64,000 nt of DNA from JAAYBF01 sp963715445. GTDB lineage: Bacteria > Actinomycetota > Thermoleophilia > Solirubrobacterales > Thermoleophilaceae. Both the position numbers and the translations under genes were made by a program. The notes beneath the pieces are model-generated. The model searched no databases. It had not been told where the DNA came from and was given only the letters and a program-made list of their open reading frames with translations. The stretch covers positions 62,001 through 126,000 of the forward strand of contig OY970240.1 in assembly GCA_963715445.1 (NCBI GenBank). The letters run 5' to 3'. This document shows positions 7,995 to 15,829 of this stretch, in pieces (the first letter of the stretch is position 1; each line of letters opens with the position of its first letter).

Positions 7995-8729
7995 CTATGC
8001 GAGCGCTCGCTCGATCTCGGCGGCCGTGCTCCGGGGATCGCCGTCGGTCACGTCGAGGACCGTGATGTCGGGCATCTTGCGCATCCAGGTGAGCTGTCGC
8101 TTGGCGTAGTTGCGGGTGCGCCGCTTCATGTCCTCGACATCCCCGTTGAGGAGCTGCGCGTAGCCGAGCGCCTTGCGGGCGGTCCGCGAGGCGCCGGCGG
8201 CCTCCGAGTTGCGGACCTCCTGCTCGGCTCCGGCCTCGATGATCCGCTCGACCCGGGCGTCGATCCGCTCGTAGAGCGCCGAGCGCTCCATCACGAGCCC
8301 GATGATCAGGGCCGGGTGCCGCGTCGCGGGAGACCAAAGCTCTGACTCCGCGGCGTCGGGGCCCGCCTTGACCAGGGACAGCTCGGCGAGGGCGGCGCGC
8401 AGGTAGAGGCCGGTGCCCCCCACGACGATCGGCCGCCGCCCGGCCGCGAGCGCGGAATCGATCTCGGCATGCGCCAGCGGCATGTAGTCCCCCACCGAGA
8501 ACGGCTGCGTGACGGGCACGAAGCCGATCAGGCGATGGTCGAGGCGCTCCCGCTCCTGCGCGGTGGCCGCTCCCGTCAGCGCCCCGAGGCCCTCATAGAC
8601 CTGGAGCGCATCGGCCGAGACGGCGATCGGGTCCTCGCCGCTCGCGCGCAGCCGGTCCGCGAGCTCGAGCGCGACGGCCGTCTTGCCGACCCCGGTGGGG
8701 CCGAAGATGGCGACGATTCGATCGGGCAT
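7995..8729 (-). CDS. miaA: tRNA dimethylallyltransferase MiaA, shortened form
   Basis: A 244-residue MiaA homologue; the enzyme puts a dimethylallyl group on A37 of tRNAs reading UNN codons. It has the P-loop 'FGPTGVGKTAVAL', the substrate region 'VSADALQVYEGL' (usually SADSMQVY), 'PIVVGGTGLYLRA' and the C-terminal 'RKALGYAQLL' and 'AKRQLTWMRK'. Typical MiaA is about 300-320 residues. Here the chain passes from the 'GGTGLYLRAAL' helix almost straight to 'PALIIGLVMERSALYERI', so about 60 residues that normally hold the insertion subdomain and its conserved NDxxR...RALE segment are missing. The reading frame is otherwise clean. It follows miaB in the same run. The ATG at 8729 fits the family N-terminus. 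Confidence 0.86.
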   Translation of the reverse strand: MPDRIVAIFGPTGVGKTAVALELADRLRASGEDPIAVSADALQVYEGLGALTGAATAQERERLDHRLIGFVPVTQPFSVGDYMPLAHAEIDSALAAGRRPIVVGGTGLYLRAALAELSLVKAGPDAAESELWSPATRHPALIIGLVMERSALYERIDARVERIIEAGAEQEVRNSEAAGASRTARKALGYAQLLNGDVEDMKRRTRNYAKRQLTWMRKMPDITVLDVTDGDPRSTAAEIERALA

Positions 8730-8746
8730 GGCGCGGCGGGCCCCAC

Positions 8747-10066
8747 TCAGACGATGCGCGAGAGGAGGCGCTCCTCGCCGGCGAGCGTCGTGCTCGTGGC
8801 CGACTCGATCTCCACCTCGGTGAGCTCGCCCGCCTGCGCCAGGCCGGTGAAGTTCACCGCCTTGTTGTGGCGGGTGCGGCCTCTCAGGCGGGACGGATCG
8901 GTGCGGGAGGGGCCCTCCACCAGGACCTCCATCGAGCGGCCCACGAAGCGCTGCGCCCGCTCGCGCGCGATCCGCTGCACGGCCTCGAGCAGCGGCTCCA
9001 TCCGCTCCCGCTTGACCGAGTGGGGCAGCTGGTCCGGCAGGTCCGCGGCCGCGGTTCCGCGACGCGGGGAGAAGACGAAGGTGAAGGCCGAGTCGTAGCG
9101 CACCTCCTCCACCACCTCGAGCGTCTCCTGGAACTCCTCGTCGGTCTCGCCCGGGAACCCGACGATGATGTCGGTGCTGATCGAGCAGTCGGGCACGAGC
9201 TCGCGAATCATCGCCACCCGGTCCATGTAGCGGCCACGGTCGTAGGTGCGGCGCATCGCCTTCAGCACCCGGCTGGAGCCCGACTGGAGCGGCAGGTGGA
9301 TGTGCTCGCAGACGCTCGCTAGCTCGGCGTGAGCGCGGATCACGTCCTCGCGCATGTCCTTGGGGTGCGGGCTCGTGTAGCGCAGCCGCTCGATCCCGTC
9401 GATCGCGTCGACCATCGCCAGCAGCTCCGCGAACGTCGCCTTGGACCCCTTCGGGAGGTCGCGGCCGTACGAGTTCACGTTCTGCCCGAGCAGCGTCACC
9501 TCGCGCACACCGTCGGCGGCGAGCCGCTCCACCTCCTGCACCAGCTCGTGCACGGGCCGCGAGACCTCTCGGCCGCGCGTAGAGGGGACGATGCAGTAGG
9601 AGCAGACGCAGTTGCAGCCCACGGAGATCTGCACCCAGCCCTGGAAATCGCGCTCGCGCTTCATCGGCAGATGCCCGGTGAAGCCCTCGAACTCGAAGTA
9701 GCCCTGGGCCGTGAGGCTGTCGCTGGTCAGGAACTCGGCCAGGCGGTGAACCTGCCCGGGCCCGAAGGCCACGTCCACGAAGGGGAACTGCTCGAAGACC
9801 TTCTCCTTCAGCGACTGGGACCAGCAGCCCCCCACCCCGACCACGCGGCTCGGGTCCTCGGTCTTGAGGCGCTTGGCCTCGCCCAGGTGGCCGATGAAGC
9901 GCGAATCGGCCGACTCGCGGATCGAGCACGTGTTGAAGAGGATCAGATCGGCATCGGCGCGCTCCTGCGCCTGCTCGTAGCCGAGCGACTCGAGCATGCC
10001 CTTCATCCGCTCGGAGTCGTGCTCGTTCATCTGGCACCCGAAGGTGGTCAGGTGATAGCGCCTCAT
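8747..10066 (-). CDS. miaB: tRNA-2-methylthio-N6-dimethylallyladenosine synthase MiaB
   Basis: A 439-residue radical-SAM methylthiotransferase acting on i6A37 of tRNA, the product of MiaA. The N-terminal UPF0004 domain carries its three cluster cysteines in 'TTFGCQMNEHDSE', 'LFNTCSIRESA' and 'GVGGCWSQ'. The radical SAM motif is 'CNCVCSYCIVP', followed by 'STRGREVSRP'. A C-terminal TRAM domain ends the protein ('RLRGRTRHNKAVNF'). The ATG at 10066 begins 'MRRYHLTTFGCQMN', as in the family. miaA follows 17 nt downstream, so the two steps of ms2i6A synthesis are encoded together. Confidence 0.96.
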   Translation of the reverse strand: MRRYHLTTFGCQMNEHDSERMKGMLESLGYEQAQERADADLILFNTCSIRESADSRFIGHLGEAKRLKTEDPSRVVGVGGCWSQSLKEKVFEQFPFVDVAFGPGQVHRLAEFLTSDSLTAQGYFEFEGFTGHLPMKRERDFQGWVQISVGCNCVCSYCIVPSTRGREVSRPVHELVQEVERLAADGVREVTLLGQNVNSYGRDLPKGSKATFAELLAMVDAIDGIERLRYTSPHPKDMREDVIRAHAELASVCEHIHLPLQSGSSRVLKAMRRTYDRGRYMDRVAMIRELVPDCSISTDIIVGFPGETDEEFQETLEVVEEVRYDSAFTFVFSPRRGTAAADLPDQLPHSVKRERMEPLLEAVQRIARERAQRFVGRSMEVLVEGPSRTDPSRLRGRTRHNKAVNFTGLAQAGELTEVEIESATSTTLAGEERLLSRIV

Positions 10067-10077
10067 CGCCACAGAAA

Positions 10078-11457
10078 CTAGCGCGCGTAGTCGGTCGCGC
10101 GGCTCTCCCGGATCACCGTGACCTTGATCTGCCCCGGGTACTCGAGCTCCTTCTCGACGGCGCGGGCGATGTCGCGCGAGAGGATGGTCGCGCCGTCGTC
10201 GTCGATCTGCTCGGGCTTGACGATGACCCACACCTCCCGGCCCGCGTGCATCGCGAAGACCTTCTCCACGGCGTCGTGCCGGGCGGCGATCGCCTCGAGG
10301 TCCTTGAGCCGGGTCACATACCTCTCAAGCGACTCGCCGCGGGCTCCGGGACGGGCGCCCGAGAGCGCATCGGCGATCTGCACGATCACCGCCTCGACGG
10401 TCTGGGGCTCCACCTCGTTGTGGTGCGCCTCCATGGCGTGCGCGACGGCCTCCGGCTCCTTGTGCCGGCGGGCCAGCTCGCCGCCGACGAGGGCGTGTGG
10501 GCCGGGCGTCTCGTGGGAGACGGCCTTGCCGATGTCGTGCAGCAGGGCGGCCCGGGCGGCGGTCTTGGGATTCGCGCCCAACTCCGAGGCGATCATCGCC
10601 GCGAGGCGGGCGCACTCGATCGAGTGGCTGAGCACGTTCTGGCTGTAGCTCGTCCGGAATCGCAGCCGCCCGAGGAGCTTCGTCAGCTCCGGATGAAGCG
10701 TGCCGACGTTCGCCTCGAAGACCGCCTGCTCGCCGAGCTCGACGATGTGCCTGTCGATCTCCGAGCGAGCCCGCCCGTAGGCCTCCTCGATGCTCGCCGG
10801 ATGGATCCGGCCGTCGGCCAGCAGCTTCTCGAGGGTGACCCGCGCAACCTCGCGCCGCAGCCCGTCGAAGCCCGACAGCAGGACGGCGCCGGGTGTGTCG
10901 TCGACGATGAAGTTGATCCCGGTCGTGGCCTCGAGCGCGCGGATGTTGCGGCCCTCGCGGCCGATGATCCGGCCCTTCATCTCATCCGACTTGAGCTCGA
11001 CGATCGAGACCGTCGAATCCACGGCGTGGCCCGCGGCGATGCGCTGCATGCACGCCGCGAGGATGCTGCGGGCGCGGAGCTCGGCGTCGTGGCGGGTCTC
11101 TTCCTCCACCTGGCGGATCAGCCGGGCGCGCTCGTGCTGCAGCTCGTCCTCCAGCTCGTGCAGCAGGGCCTGCTTGGCCTGCCCGGGAGACAGGCCCGCC
11201 ACCCGCTCGAGGGCGAGCAGCTGCTGATGGTGCGCCTCCTTGAGGGTGGCCGTCTCCTGCTCCACGTTGCGCTCCCGCTCGGCCAGGCGGGCCTCGCGCA
11301 CGGTCAGGTCCGCGCCGCGGCTGTCCAGCGCCTGCTCCTTCACACGGTGGCGCTCCTCGAGCCTGCCCAGCTCCACGCCGCGGCGAGAGCGCGTCGCAGC
11401 CACGGCCAACAGGCCGAGCGCGGCTGCGACCACCAATGCCGCCAACAGGATCTCCAT
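10078..11457 (-). CDS. rny: Ribonuclease Y
   Basis: A 459-residue membrane-anchored endoribonuclease that starts decay of many mRNAs. The order is an N-terminal transmembrane helix (about 3-22), a long charged coiled coil to about residue 135, a KH domain ('GRIIGREGRNIRALEATTG') and an HD domain with 'HSIECARLAAMIA' and the metal-binding 'LLHDIGKAV'. This is somewhat shorter than the usual ~520 residues, mainly in the coil. It lies between recX and miaB; recA-recX-rny-miaB order is common in actinobacteria. The 360-bp gap upstream probably holds its promoter and leader. The window also encodes RNase J, PNPase and RNase Z. Confidence 0.95.
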   Translation of the reverse strand: MEILLAALVVAAALGLLAVAATRSRRGVELGRLEERHRVKEQALDSRGADLTVREARLAERERNVEQETATLKEAHHQQLLALERVAGLSPGQAKQALLHELEDELQHERARLIRQVEEETRHDAELRARSILAACMQRIAAGHAVDSTVSIVELKSDEMKGRIIGREGRNIRALEATTGINFIVDDTPGAVLLSGFDGLRREVARVTLEKLLADGRIHPASIEEAYGRARSEIDRHIVELGEQAVFEANVGTLHPELTKLLGRLRFRTSYSQNVLSHSIECARLAAMIASELGANPKTAARAALLHDIGKAVSHETPGPHALVGGELARRHKEPEAVAHAMEAHHNEVEPQTVEAVIVQIADALSGARPGARGESLERYVTRLKDLEAIAARHDAVEKVFAMHAGREVWVIVKPEQIDDDGATILSRDIARAVEKELEYPGQIKVTVIRESRATDYAR

Positions 11458-11816
11458 AGTCGCAATCTCCTCGTGCCGATCGAAGATCGGCGTCGCATTC
11501 GTCGAGCGTCCGGCCCGCCGGCGCGAGACTTCAGGGGACTGCCTCTGTCAGGCCACGCACCTCCGGAGGGGGCTTGGCCAGTGGTGCGTCAGCGTGCGGT
11601 CCGCGTCCCTTCGATCACGTTCGCCCGCCGGTCATCCAATCGATGCTGTCTTCGGTCTCGGTGTGTCCGGAGTCTGTTTTCATCCTGCAAAGAAGCAGTT
11701 TCTCTGTTCGTTCAAGTCTCGCGCCAAGACGTCGGCGCTTGGAGTCCAGCGTAGCCAGCGGCCCCCTCGACCGCAACATCGCGTCCCGAGAGGAGCCTGC
11801 CACCGCCGGATCTCGC
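11458..11816 (-). other. rny upstream region with hairpin and a low-GC patch
   Basis: A 359-bp gap between recX and rny, and one of the few long non-coding stretches here. It contains a perfect 7-bp inverted repeat (gccgatc, loop gaa, gatcggc) at 11475-11491, which would sit in the rny leader. A lower-GC patch lies at about 11640-11720. A 22-codon frame on the minus strand (ATG at 11683, stop at 11615) crosses this patch, but it has only a GCAGG directly against the ATG and no recognisable relatives, so I do not call it a gene. No convincing -35/-10 pair could be fixed by eye. Confidence 0.4.
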
Positions 11817-12347
11817 TCAGGCGGCGCGACGAGCGCTGTGGGTGCGCACGGCGTCGTAGGCGAGCTCCGGCGCATACCCCTTCCGGACCAGCATCCGCCA
11901 TGCCCGATCGCGCTCCCGATCGTCAGCCGGGGGCTCGGGTACACGCTCGGCAAGCAGCTCGAGGGCGTTCTGCAGCTCGTCCCCCGCCCCCTGCGCGGCC
12001 GAGACCGCGTCGATGATCCCCTCCGGCACGCCTCGGCGACGCAGATCGCGCGCTATGCGCTCCGCCCCCCAGCTCTCGAGCTCGCGCTTGTCCTCGGCGA
12101 AGCGCTGCGCGAAGCGCTCGTCGTTGAGGAACCCCGCGGCCTTCAGCTCGGCGACAGCATGGTCGATCACGTCCGGCTCCACGCCCTTGCTCTCCAGGCG
12201 GTCGCGCAGCTGGGCGACCGTCCGCTCCCGCTGCGCGAGAGCGCGATAGGCCAGCTCCACCGCCTTCTGCCGCGCCTCTTCCCCGCTCAGCTCACCAACT
12301 GTCCTAGGAGGTTTGATGCGAGCTGTCCTAGGACGCAGGGAGGTCAT
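11817..12347 (-). CDS. recX: Regulatory protein RecX
   Basis: A 176-residue RecX, which caps and destabilises RecA filaments. Three-helix RecX repeats are visible: 'AYRALAQRERTVAQLRDRLESKG', split as helix 1-2, then 'VIDHAVAELKAAGFLNDERFAQRF' and the C-terminal 'RMLVRKGYAPELAYDAV'. It lies 54 nt downstream of recA, the usual place. Two copies of CTGTCCTAGGA, each containing the palindrome TCCTAGGA, fall at 12299 and 12323 inside the first codons. The C-terminus is Arg/Ala-rich. Confidence 0.93.
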   Translation of the reverse strand: MTSLRPRTARIKPPRTVGELSGEEARQKAVELAYRALAQRERTVAQLRDRLESKGVEPDVIDHAVAELKAAGFLNDERFAQRFAEDKRELESWGAERIARDLRRRGVPEGIIDAVSAAQGAGDELQNALELLAERVPEPPADDRERDRAWRMLVRKGYAPELAYDAVRTHSARRAA

Positions 12348-12401
12348 CGGGCGCTAGCCCATGACCGACCGAGGACACCGGACAGCGAAGTAGCAAGCCT
12401 T

Positions 12402-13511
12402 CTAGGCGGCCTGGCGGACCTCGCCCGTTTCAGGATCGACCCCCGGCGGCACCTGCGCCTTGCCGGCGTCATCAGCCCCTGCAGCCTCGCCCTCGGCAGC
12501 CCCCACACCGGCGGCGACGAGGACCTTGGCCTCGATCTCCTTCATAACCTCGGGGTTCTCCCGCAGGTAGCCCTTGGCGTTGTTGCGACCCTGGCCGAGG
12601 CGCAGGTCACCGTAGGAGAAGAACGACCCCGACTTGTGCACGATGCTGTGCTCGGTGCCCAGATCGAGGACGCATCCCTCGGAGCTGATCCCCATGCCGT
12701 ACTCGATGTCGAACTCCGCCTGGCGGAACGGCGCGGCGACCTTGTTCTTCACGACCTTGACGCGAACCCGGTTGCCGACGGCCTCGGTGCCTTCCTTCAG
12801 GGTTTCGATCCTGCGGATATCGAGGCGCTGGGACGAGTAGAACTTGAGCGCGCGGCCACCCGGCTGAGTCTCCGGCGAGCCGAACATCACGCCGATCTTC
12901 TCTCGGATCTGGTTGGTCAGCAGGCAGAGCGTGTTGGCCCTGTTGAGGTTGCCCGCAAGCTTGCGCATGGCCTGGCTCATCATGCGCGCCTGGACTCCCA
13001 CGGTCTGATCGCCCATCTGCCCCTCGAGCTCGGCCTTCGGGGTGAGCGCGGCGACCGAGTCGATCGCCACCACGTCGATGGTTCCCGACCGGATGAGCAT
13101 GTCGGCGATCTCCAGCGCCTGCTCGCCGTGATCGGGCTGCGAGACGAGCATCTCGTCCACGTCGACGCCGATCCGCTTGGCGTACAGGGGGTCCATCGCG
13201 TGCTCGGCGTCGATGAACGCGCAGATCCCGCCCTGCTTCTGCGCCTCTGCGAGCACGTGGTAGACCAGCGTCGTCTTGCCCGAGGACTCGGGCCCGAACA
13301 CCTCCACGATCCGCCCGCGGGGCATTCCGCCGACTCCTAGCGCGAGGTCCAGCGAGAGGGCCCCGGTGGGGATCGCAGACACGTTGACGGCGGCCCGGGG
13401 GTCGCCCATCTTCATGATCGACCCATCGCCGAACTGGCGCTGAATCTGGGTGATGGCGCTGTTCAGCGCCTCGTCGCGGGCCTTTGCGGCCTTCTCCTGG
13501 TCCTTGTCCAT
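12402..13511 (-). CDS. recA: Recombinase RecA
   Basis: A 369-residue RecA, the DNA strand-exchange ATPase and SOS coprotease. It has Walker A 'GPESSGKTTL', 'EHAMDPLYAKRIGVDVD', Walker B 'VVAIDSVAAL', the L1/L2 DNA-binding loop region ('GQMGDQTVGVQARMMS', 'LLTNQIREKIGVMFG') and an acidic C-terminal tail. The ATG at 13511 has a clear GAGGAG ribosome binding site seven bases upstream. It lies between cinA and recX, the classical actinobacterial order. I saw no mycobacterial-type LexA box in the 180 bp upstream. Confidence 0.98.
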   Translation of the reverse strand: MDKDQEKAAKARDEALNSAITQIQRQFGDGSIMKMGDPRAAVNVSAIPTGALSLDLALGVGGMPRGRIVEVFGPESSGKTTLVYHVLAEAQKQGGICAFIDAEHAMDPLYAKRIGVDVDEMLVSQPDHGEQALEIADMLIRSGTIDVVAIDSVAALTPKAELEGQMGDQTVGVQARMMSQAMRKLAGNLNRANTLCLLTNQIREKIGVMFGSPETQPGGRALKFYSSQRLDIRRIETLKEGTEAVGNRVRVKVVKNKVAAPFRQAEFDIEYGMGISSEGCVLDLGTEHSIVHKSGSFFSYGDLRLGQGRNNAKGYLRENPEVMKEIEAKVLVAAGVGAAEGEAAGADDAGKAQVPPGVDPETGEVRQAA

Positions 13512-13691
13512 GCTCGCTCCTCGAATCTCTGGGACAACGCAGGCTAGGACGCCTATCGGACGCATAGAGCCGCTAATTGCGACGAAAGCGTGCTCGTTGC
13601 GTCCCGGAAAGGCGTCATAGGCCCTGGAGAGCCTCAGAGGAGGCTGTCGCGGCCCACACAAGTCTCCCAAACGGGTCGGCGGTGCTCAGGC

Positions 13692-14975
13692 CTAGTCGCG
13701 GCCACCGAGCACGAGCAGACGCCGGACGAGGTGCATCGCCACCGTCGTCGAGCGGTCTCGAATCTCGGTGCGCCCGCCGGGCATGTGCGCGGTGAGGGCG
13801 CGCTCCTGGCCATCGCCGGTCAGCGCACACCAGAAGACGGTTCCCACAGGCTTCTCCTCGCTGCCTCCGCCAGGCCCCGCGATCCCCGTGATCGCTATGG
13901 CCACGTCGGCGCCGAAGCGGCGAAGCGCCCCCTGCGCCATCGCCCTCGCCACCTCGGCCGAGACGGCTCCGTGTCGCTCGATCAGCTCGGGCTCCACGCC
14001 CAGCAGCGCCGTCTTGGCCTCGTTGGAGTAGGTCACCGCCCCGCCGCTCACGTAGGCCGATGCACCCGGCCGCTCGGTCAACCGGGCCGCGACCAGGCCT
14101 CCCGTGCAGGACTCGGCGGTGGCTATCGAGCGGCCGGCGAGCAGGTCGGCGATCTGATCGTCGATCGTCGAGCCGTCCTCTGAGAACAGGGTCGCCGCGT
14201 GACGCTCGGAGATCAGCGCCGAGAGGCCCTCCCAGGCGTCCCGCGCGCCGGGCTCGTACCGGGTGACGACCTCCACCTCCCCCCTGCGCAGGCAGGTGGT
14301 GACCTCGAGCCTGTCGAGGCCCGGGACCTCGCGCTCGGCGATGCGCAGCGTCTCGGCGATCTCGGACTCCGGCATGCCGTAGAGGCGGAGCGTGCGCCGC
14401 TCGTAGTGCACGGCCGCGGCGGTCGCCTCGCGAAACGGCTCGGACGCCGTGACGGCGGGCCACATCGCCCGAAGCTCCCGAGGCGGGCCGGGCAGGACCA
14501 CCACGGCCGGCAAACCCTCAGAGCCGGGAACCACCATCCCCGGGGCGGTTCCCGCCGGCTCGATGATCGTCGCTCCCTCGGGGACCATCGCCTGCTTGCG
14601 GTTCGCAACGCGGACGGCCTCCTCGTCGAGTCCCGGCCAGCGCTTCATCAAAGGAGCGAGGATCGCCGCGATGCGCCCCTCGAGCTTCTCGTCGAGCTCC
14701 AGCTGCCGGCCGGCGAAGCGGGACACCACCTCGAGCGTCAGGTCGTCCGCAGTCGGGCCAAGGCCGCCGCTGGTCAGGATCAGGTCCACGCCCTCGGCAG
14801 CGAGGAAGCGCAGCTGCGCCTCCATGTCCTCCGGGCGGTCGCCGCAGATCGTGATGTGCGCGAGGTCCACGCCGATCTCGTGCAGGCGGTCCGAGAGCCA
14901 AGGGCCGTTGCGGTCCACCACCCGGCCGGTGAGCACCTCGGTGCCGGTTACGACGACTCCCGCGCGGGCGCTCAT
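13692..14975 (-). CDS. cinA: CinA family protein (competence/damage-inducible; NMN amidohydrolase)
   Basis: A 427-residue two-domain CinA. The N-terminal MoCF/COG1058 domain (about 1-175) has 'VVVTGTEVLTGRVVDRNGP' (split over strand 1 and loop), 'GDRPEDM' and 'TSGGLGPTADDLT'. The C-terminal PncC domain (about 270-427) has 'AESCTGGLVAARLTE', 'SGGAVTYSNEAK' and 'AITGIAGPGGG'. CinA recycles pyridine nucleotides by deamidating NMN and hydrolysing ADP-ribose-like pyrophosphates. It precedes recA, as in many bacteria. The ATG at 14975 gives the normal N-terminus. Confidence 0.95.
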   Translation of the reverse strand: MSARAGVVVTGTEVLTGRVVDRNGPWLSDRLHEIGVDLAHITICGDRPEDMEAQLRFLAAEGVDLILTSGGLGPTADDLTLEVVSRFAGRQLELDEKLEGRIAAILAPLMKRWPGLDEEAVRVANRKQAMVPEGATIIEPAGTAPGMVVPGSEGLPAVVVLPGPPRELRAMWPAVTASEPFREATAAAVHYERRTLRLYGMPESEIAETLRIAEREVPGLDRLEVTTCLRRGEVEVVTRYEPGARDAWEGLSALISERHAATLFSEDGSTIDDQIADLLAGRSIATAESCTGGLVAARLTERPGASAYVSGGAVTYSNEAKTALLGVEPELIERHGAVSAEVARAMAQGALRRFGADVAIAITGIAGPGGGSEEKPVGTVFWCALTGDGQERALTAHMPGGRTEIRDRSTTVAMHLVRRLLVLGGRD

Positions 14976-14985
14976 GCCCTGATGC

Positions 14986-15789
14986 TCATACGCAGGGGCG
15001 CTCGGCCTCGGGGATCTCCCGCGTGCCGCCCGGGCGAACCGCGAGCCCGAGCGGCTCGGCGCTCTCCTCCACCGGCAGCGCATGCCCGTTCACGCTCAGC
15101 TCGATCGAGCGCCGCCCGAGGTTGACCCTGACCAGCTTCTTGCTGCGGAACGTCCGCGGAGCATCCAGCGTGCCCTCGAACAGGACCGGCGTCTCAGGAC
15201 CGGTGTCGACGCAGACATAGGTCGGCTCCATCGGCGCGATCCGGAGTCTCACCCCGGGCCGTGGTGTGGCCGCGGGCGCGCGCCGCGCAGGGTCCTTGTC
15301 GGTGCTCTGCGCAGGCTGGTCCGTGGTCGCCACGGGGGAACCTGCGTCACCGGGATCGTCTCCGTCGTCACCGCCGAGCAGCCCGAGCACGAGCAGGAAG
15401 GCCACCACGCCGATCGCGAGCATCGCGACGATCGCGCCGCGGTTGAAGGGACGCGGCGCGCTCTGCCTGCGCCCACCCCCTCGTCCGCCGCCGCGTCCAC
15501 CGCGACGACTGTCGCGCGGCACCGGAGCGAGGGGCTGGAAGTCGTAGTCCTCGCCGGGCTCGTGGTTGACGCGGTACTCCTCCACCAAGATGTGGGGATC
15601 CACCCCGACGACCTCCGCGTAGGTCCGCAGGAAGGTCTTGACGAAGGTCGGGCCCGGGAGCAGGCTCCACTCCTCGTTCTCGAGCGCCCGCAGATACTTC
15701 GCGCGGATCTTCGTGCGGCCCTCGACATCCGCGATGTCGAGCTGCTGACGCATCCGCGCCTCTCGCAGCGTTTCGCCGATCGGAGGCAT
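14986..15789 (-). CDS. RodZ-like membrane protein with N-terminal helix-turn-helix
   Basis: A 267-residue protein. An HTH_25 domain (about 1-75, 'IGETLREARMRQQLDIADVE' start and 'LRALENEEWSLLPGPTFVK') is followed by a basic Gly/Arg-rich linker, one transmembrane helix (about 115-135, 'MLAIGVVAFLLVLGLLG'), an Asp/Thr/Pro-rich segment and a C-terminal beta domain of the RodZ DUF4115 type with 'EGTLDAPRTFRSKKLVRVNLG' split across two strands. RodZ links MreB or the membrane to cell-shape control. The gene sits between ftsK and cinA, the standard neighbourhood for this family. The ATG at 15789 starts directly at the HTH domain. Confidence 0.85.
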   Translation of the reverse strand: MPPIGETLREARMRQQLDIADVEGRTKIRAKYLRALENEEWSLLPGPTFVKTFLRTYAEVVGVDPHILVEEYRVNHEPGEDYDFQPLAPVPRDSRRGGRGGGRGGGRRQSAPRPFNRGAIVAMLAIGVVAFLLVLGLLGGDDGDDPGDAGSPVATTDQPAQSTDKDPARRAPAATPRPGVRLRIAPMEPTYVCVDTGPETPVLFEGTLDAPRTFRSKKLVRVNLGRRSIELSVNGHALPVEESAEPLGLAVRPGGTREIPEAERPCV

Positions 15790-15829
15790 GAGCAGGGCTA
15801 TTCTGGCGGACGCGGGAAGGGAGCGGGGC

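Noticed and set aside
8730..10037. Very long upstream extension of miaA
   Set aside because: It is the out-of-frame copy of miaB; the P-loop start at 8729 is the normal MiaA N-terminus.
11615..11683. 22-codon minus-strand frame between recX and rny
   Set aside because: No well-placed ribosome binding site and no recognised relatives; kept only as a remark on the intergenic region.
13512..13691. LexA/SOS box upstream of recA
   Set aside because: I looked for mycobacterial-type CGAAC-N-GTTCG palindromes and found none in the gap, so no operator is called.
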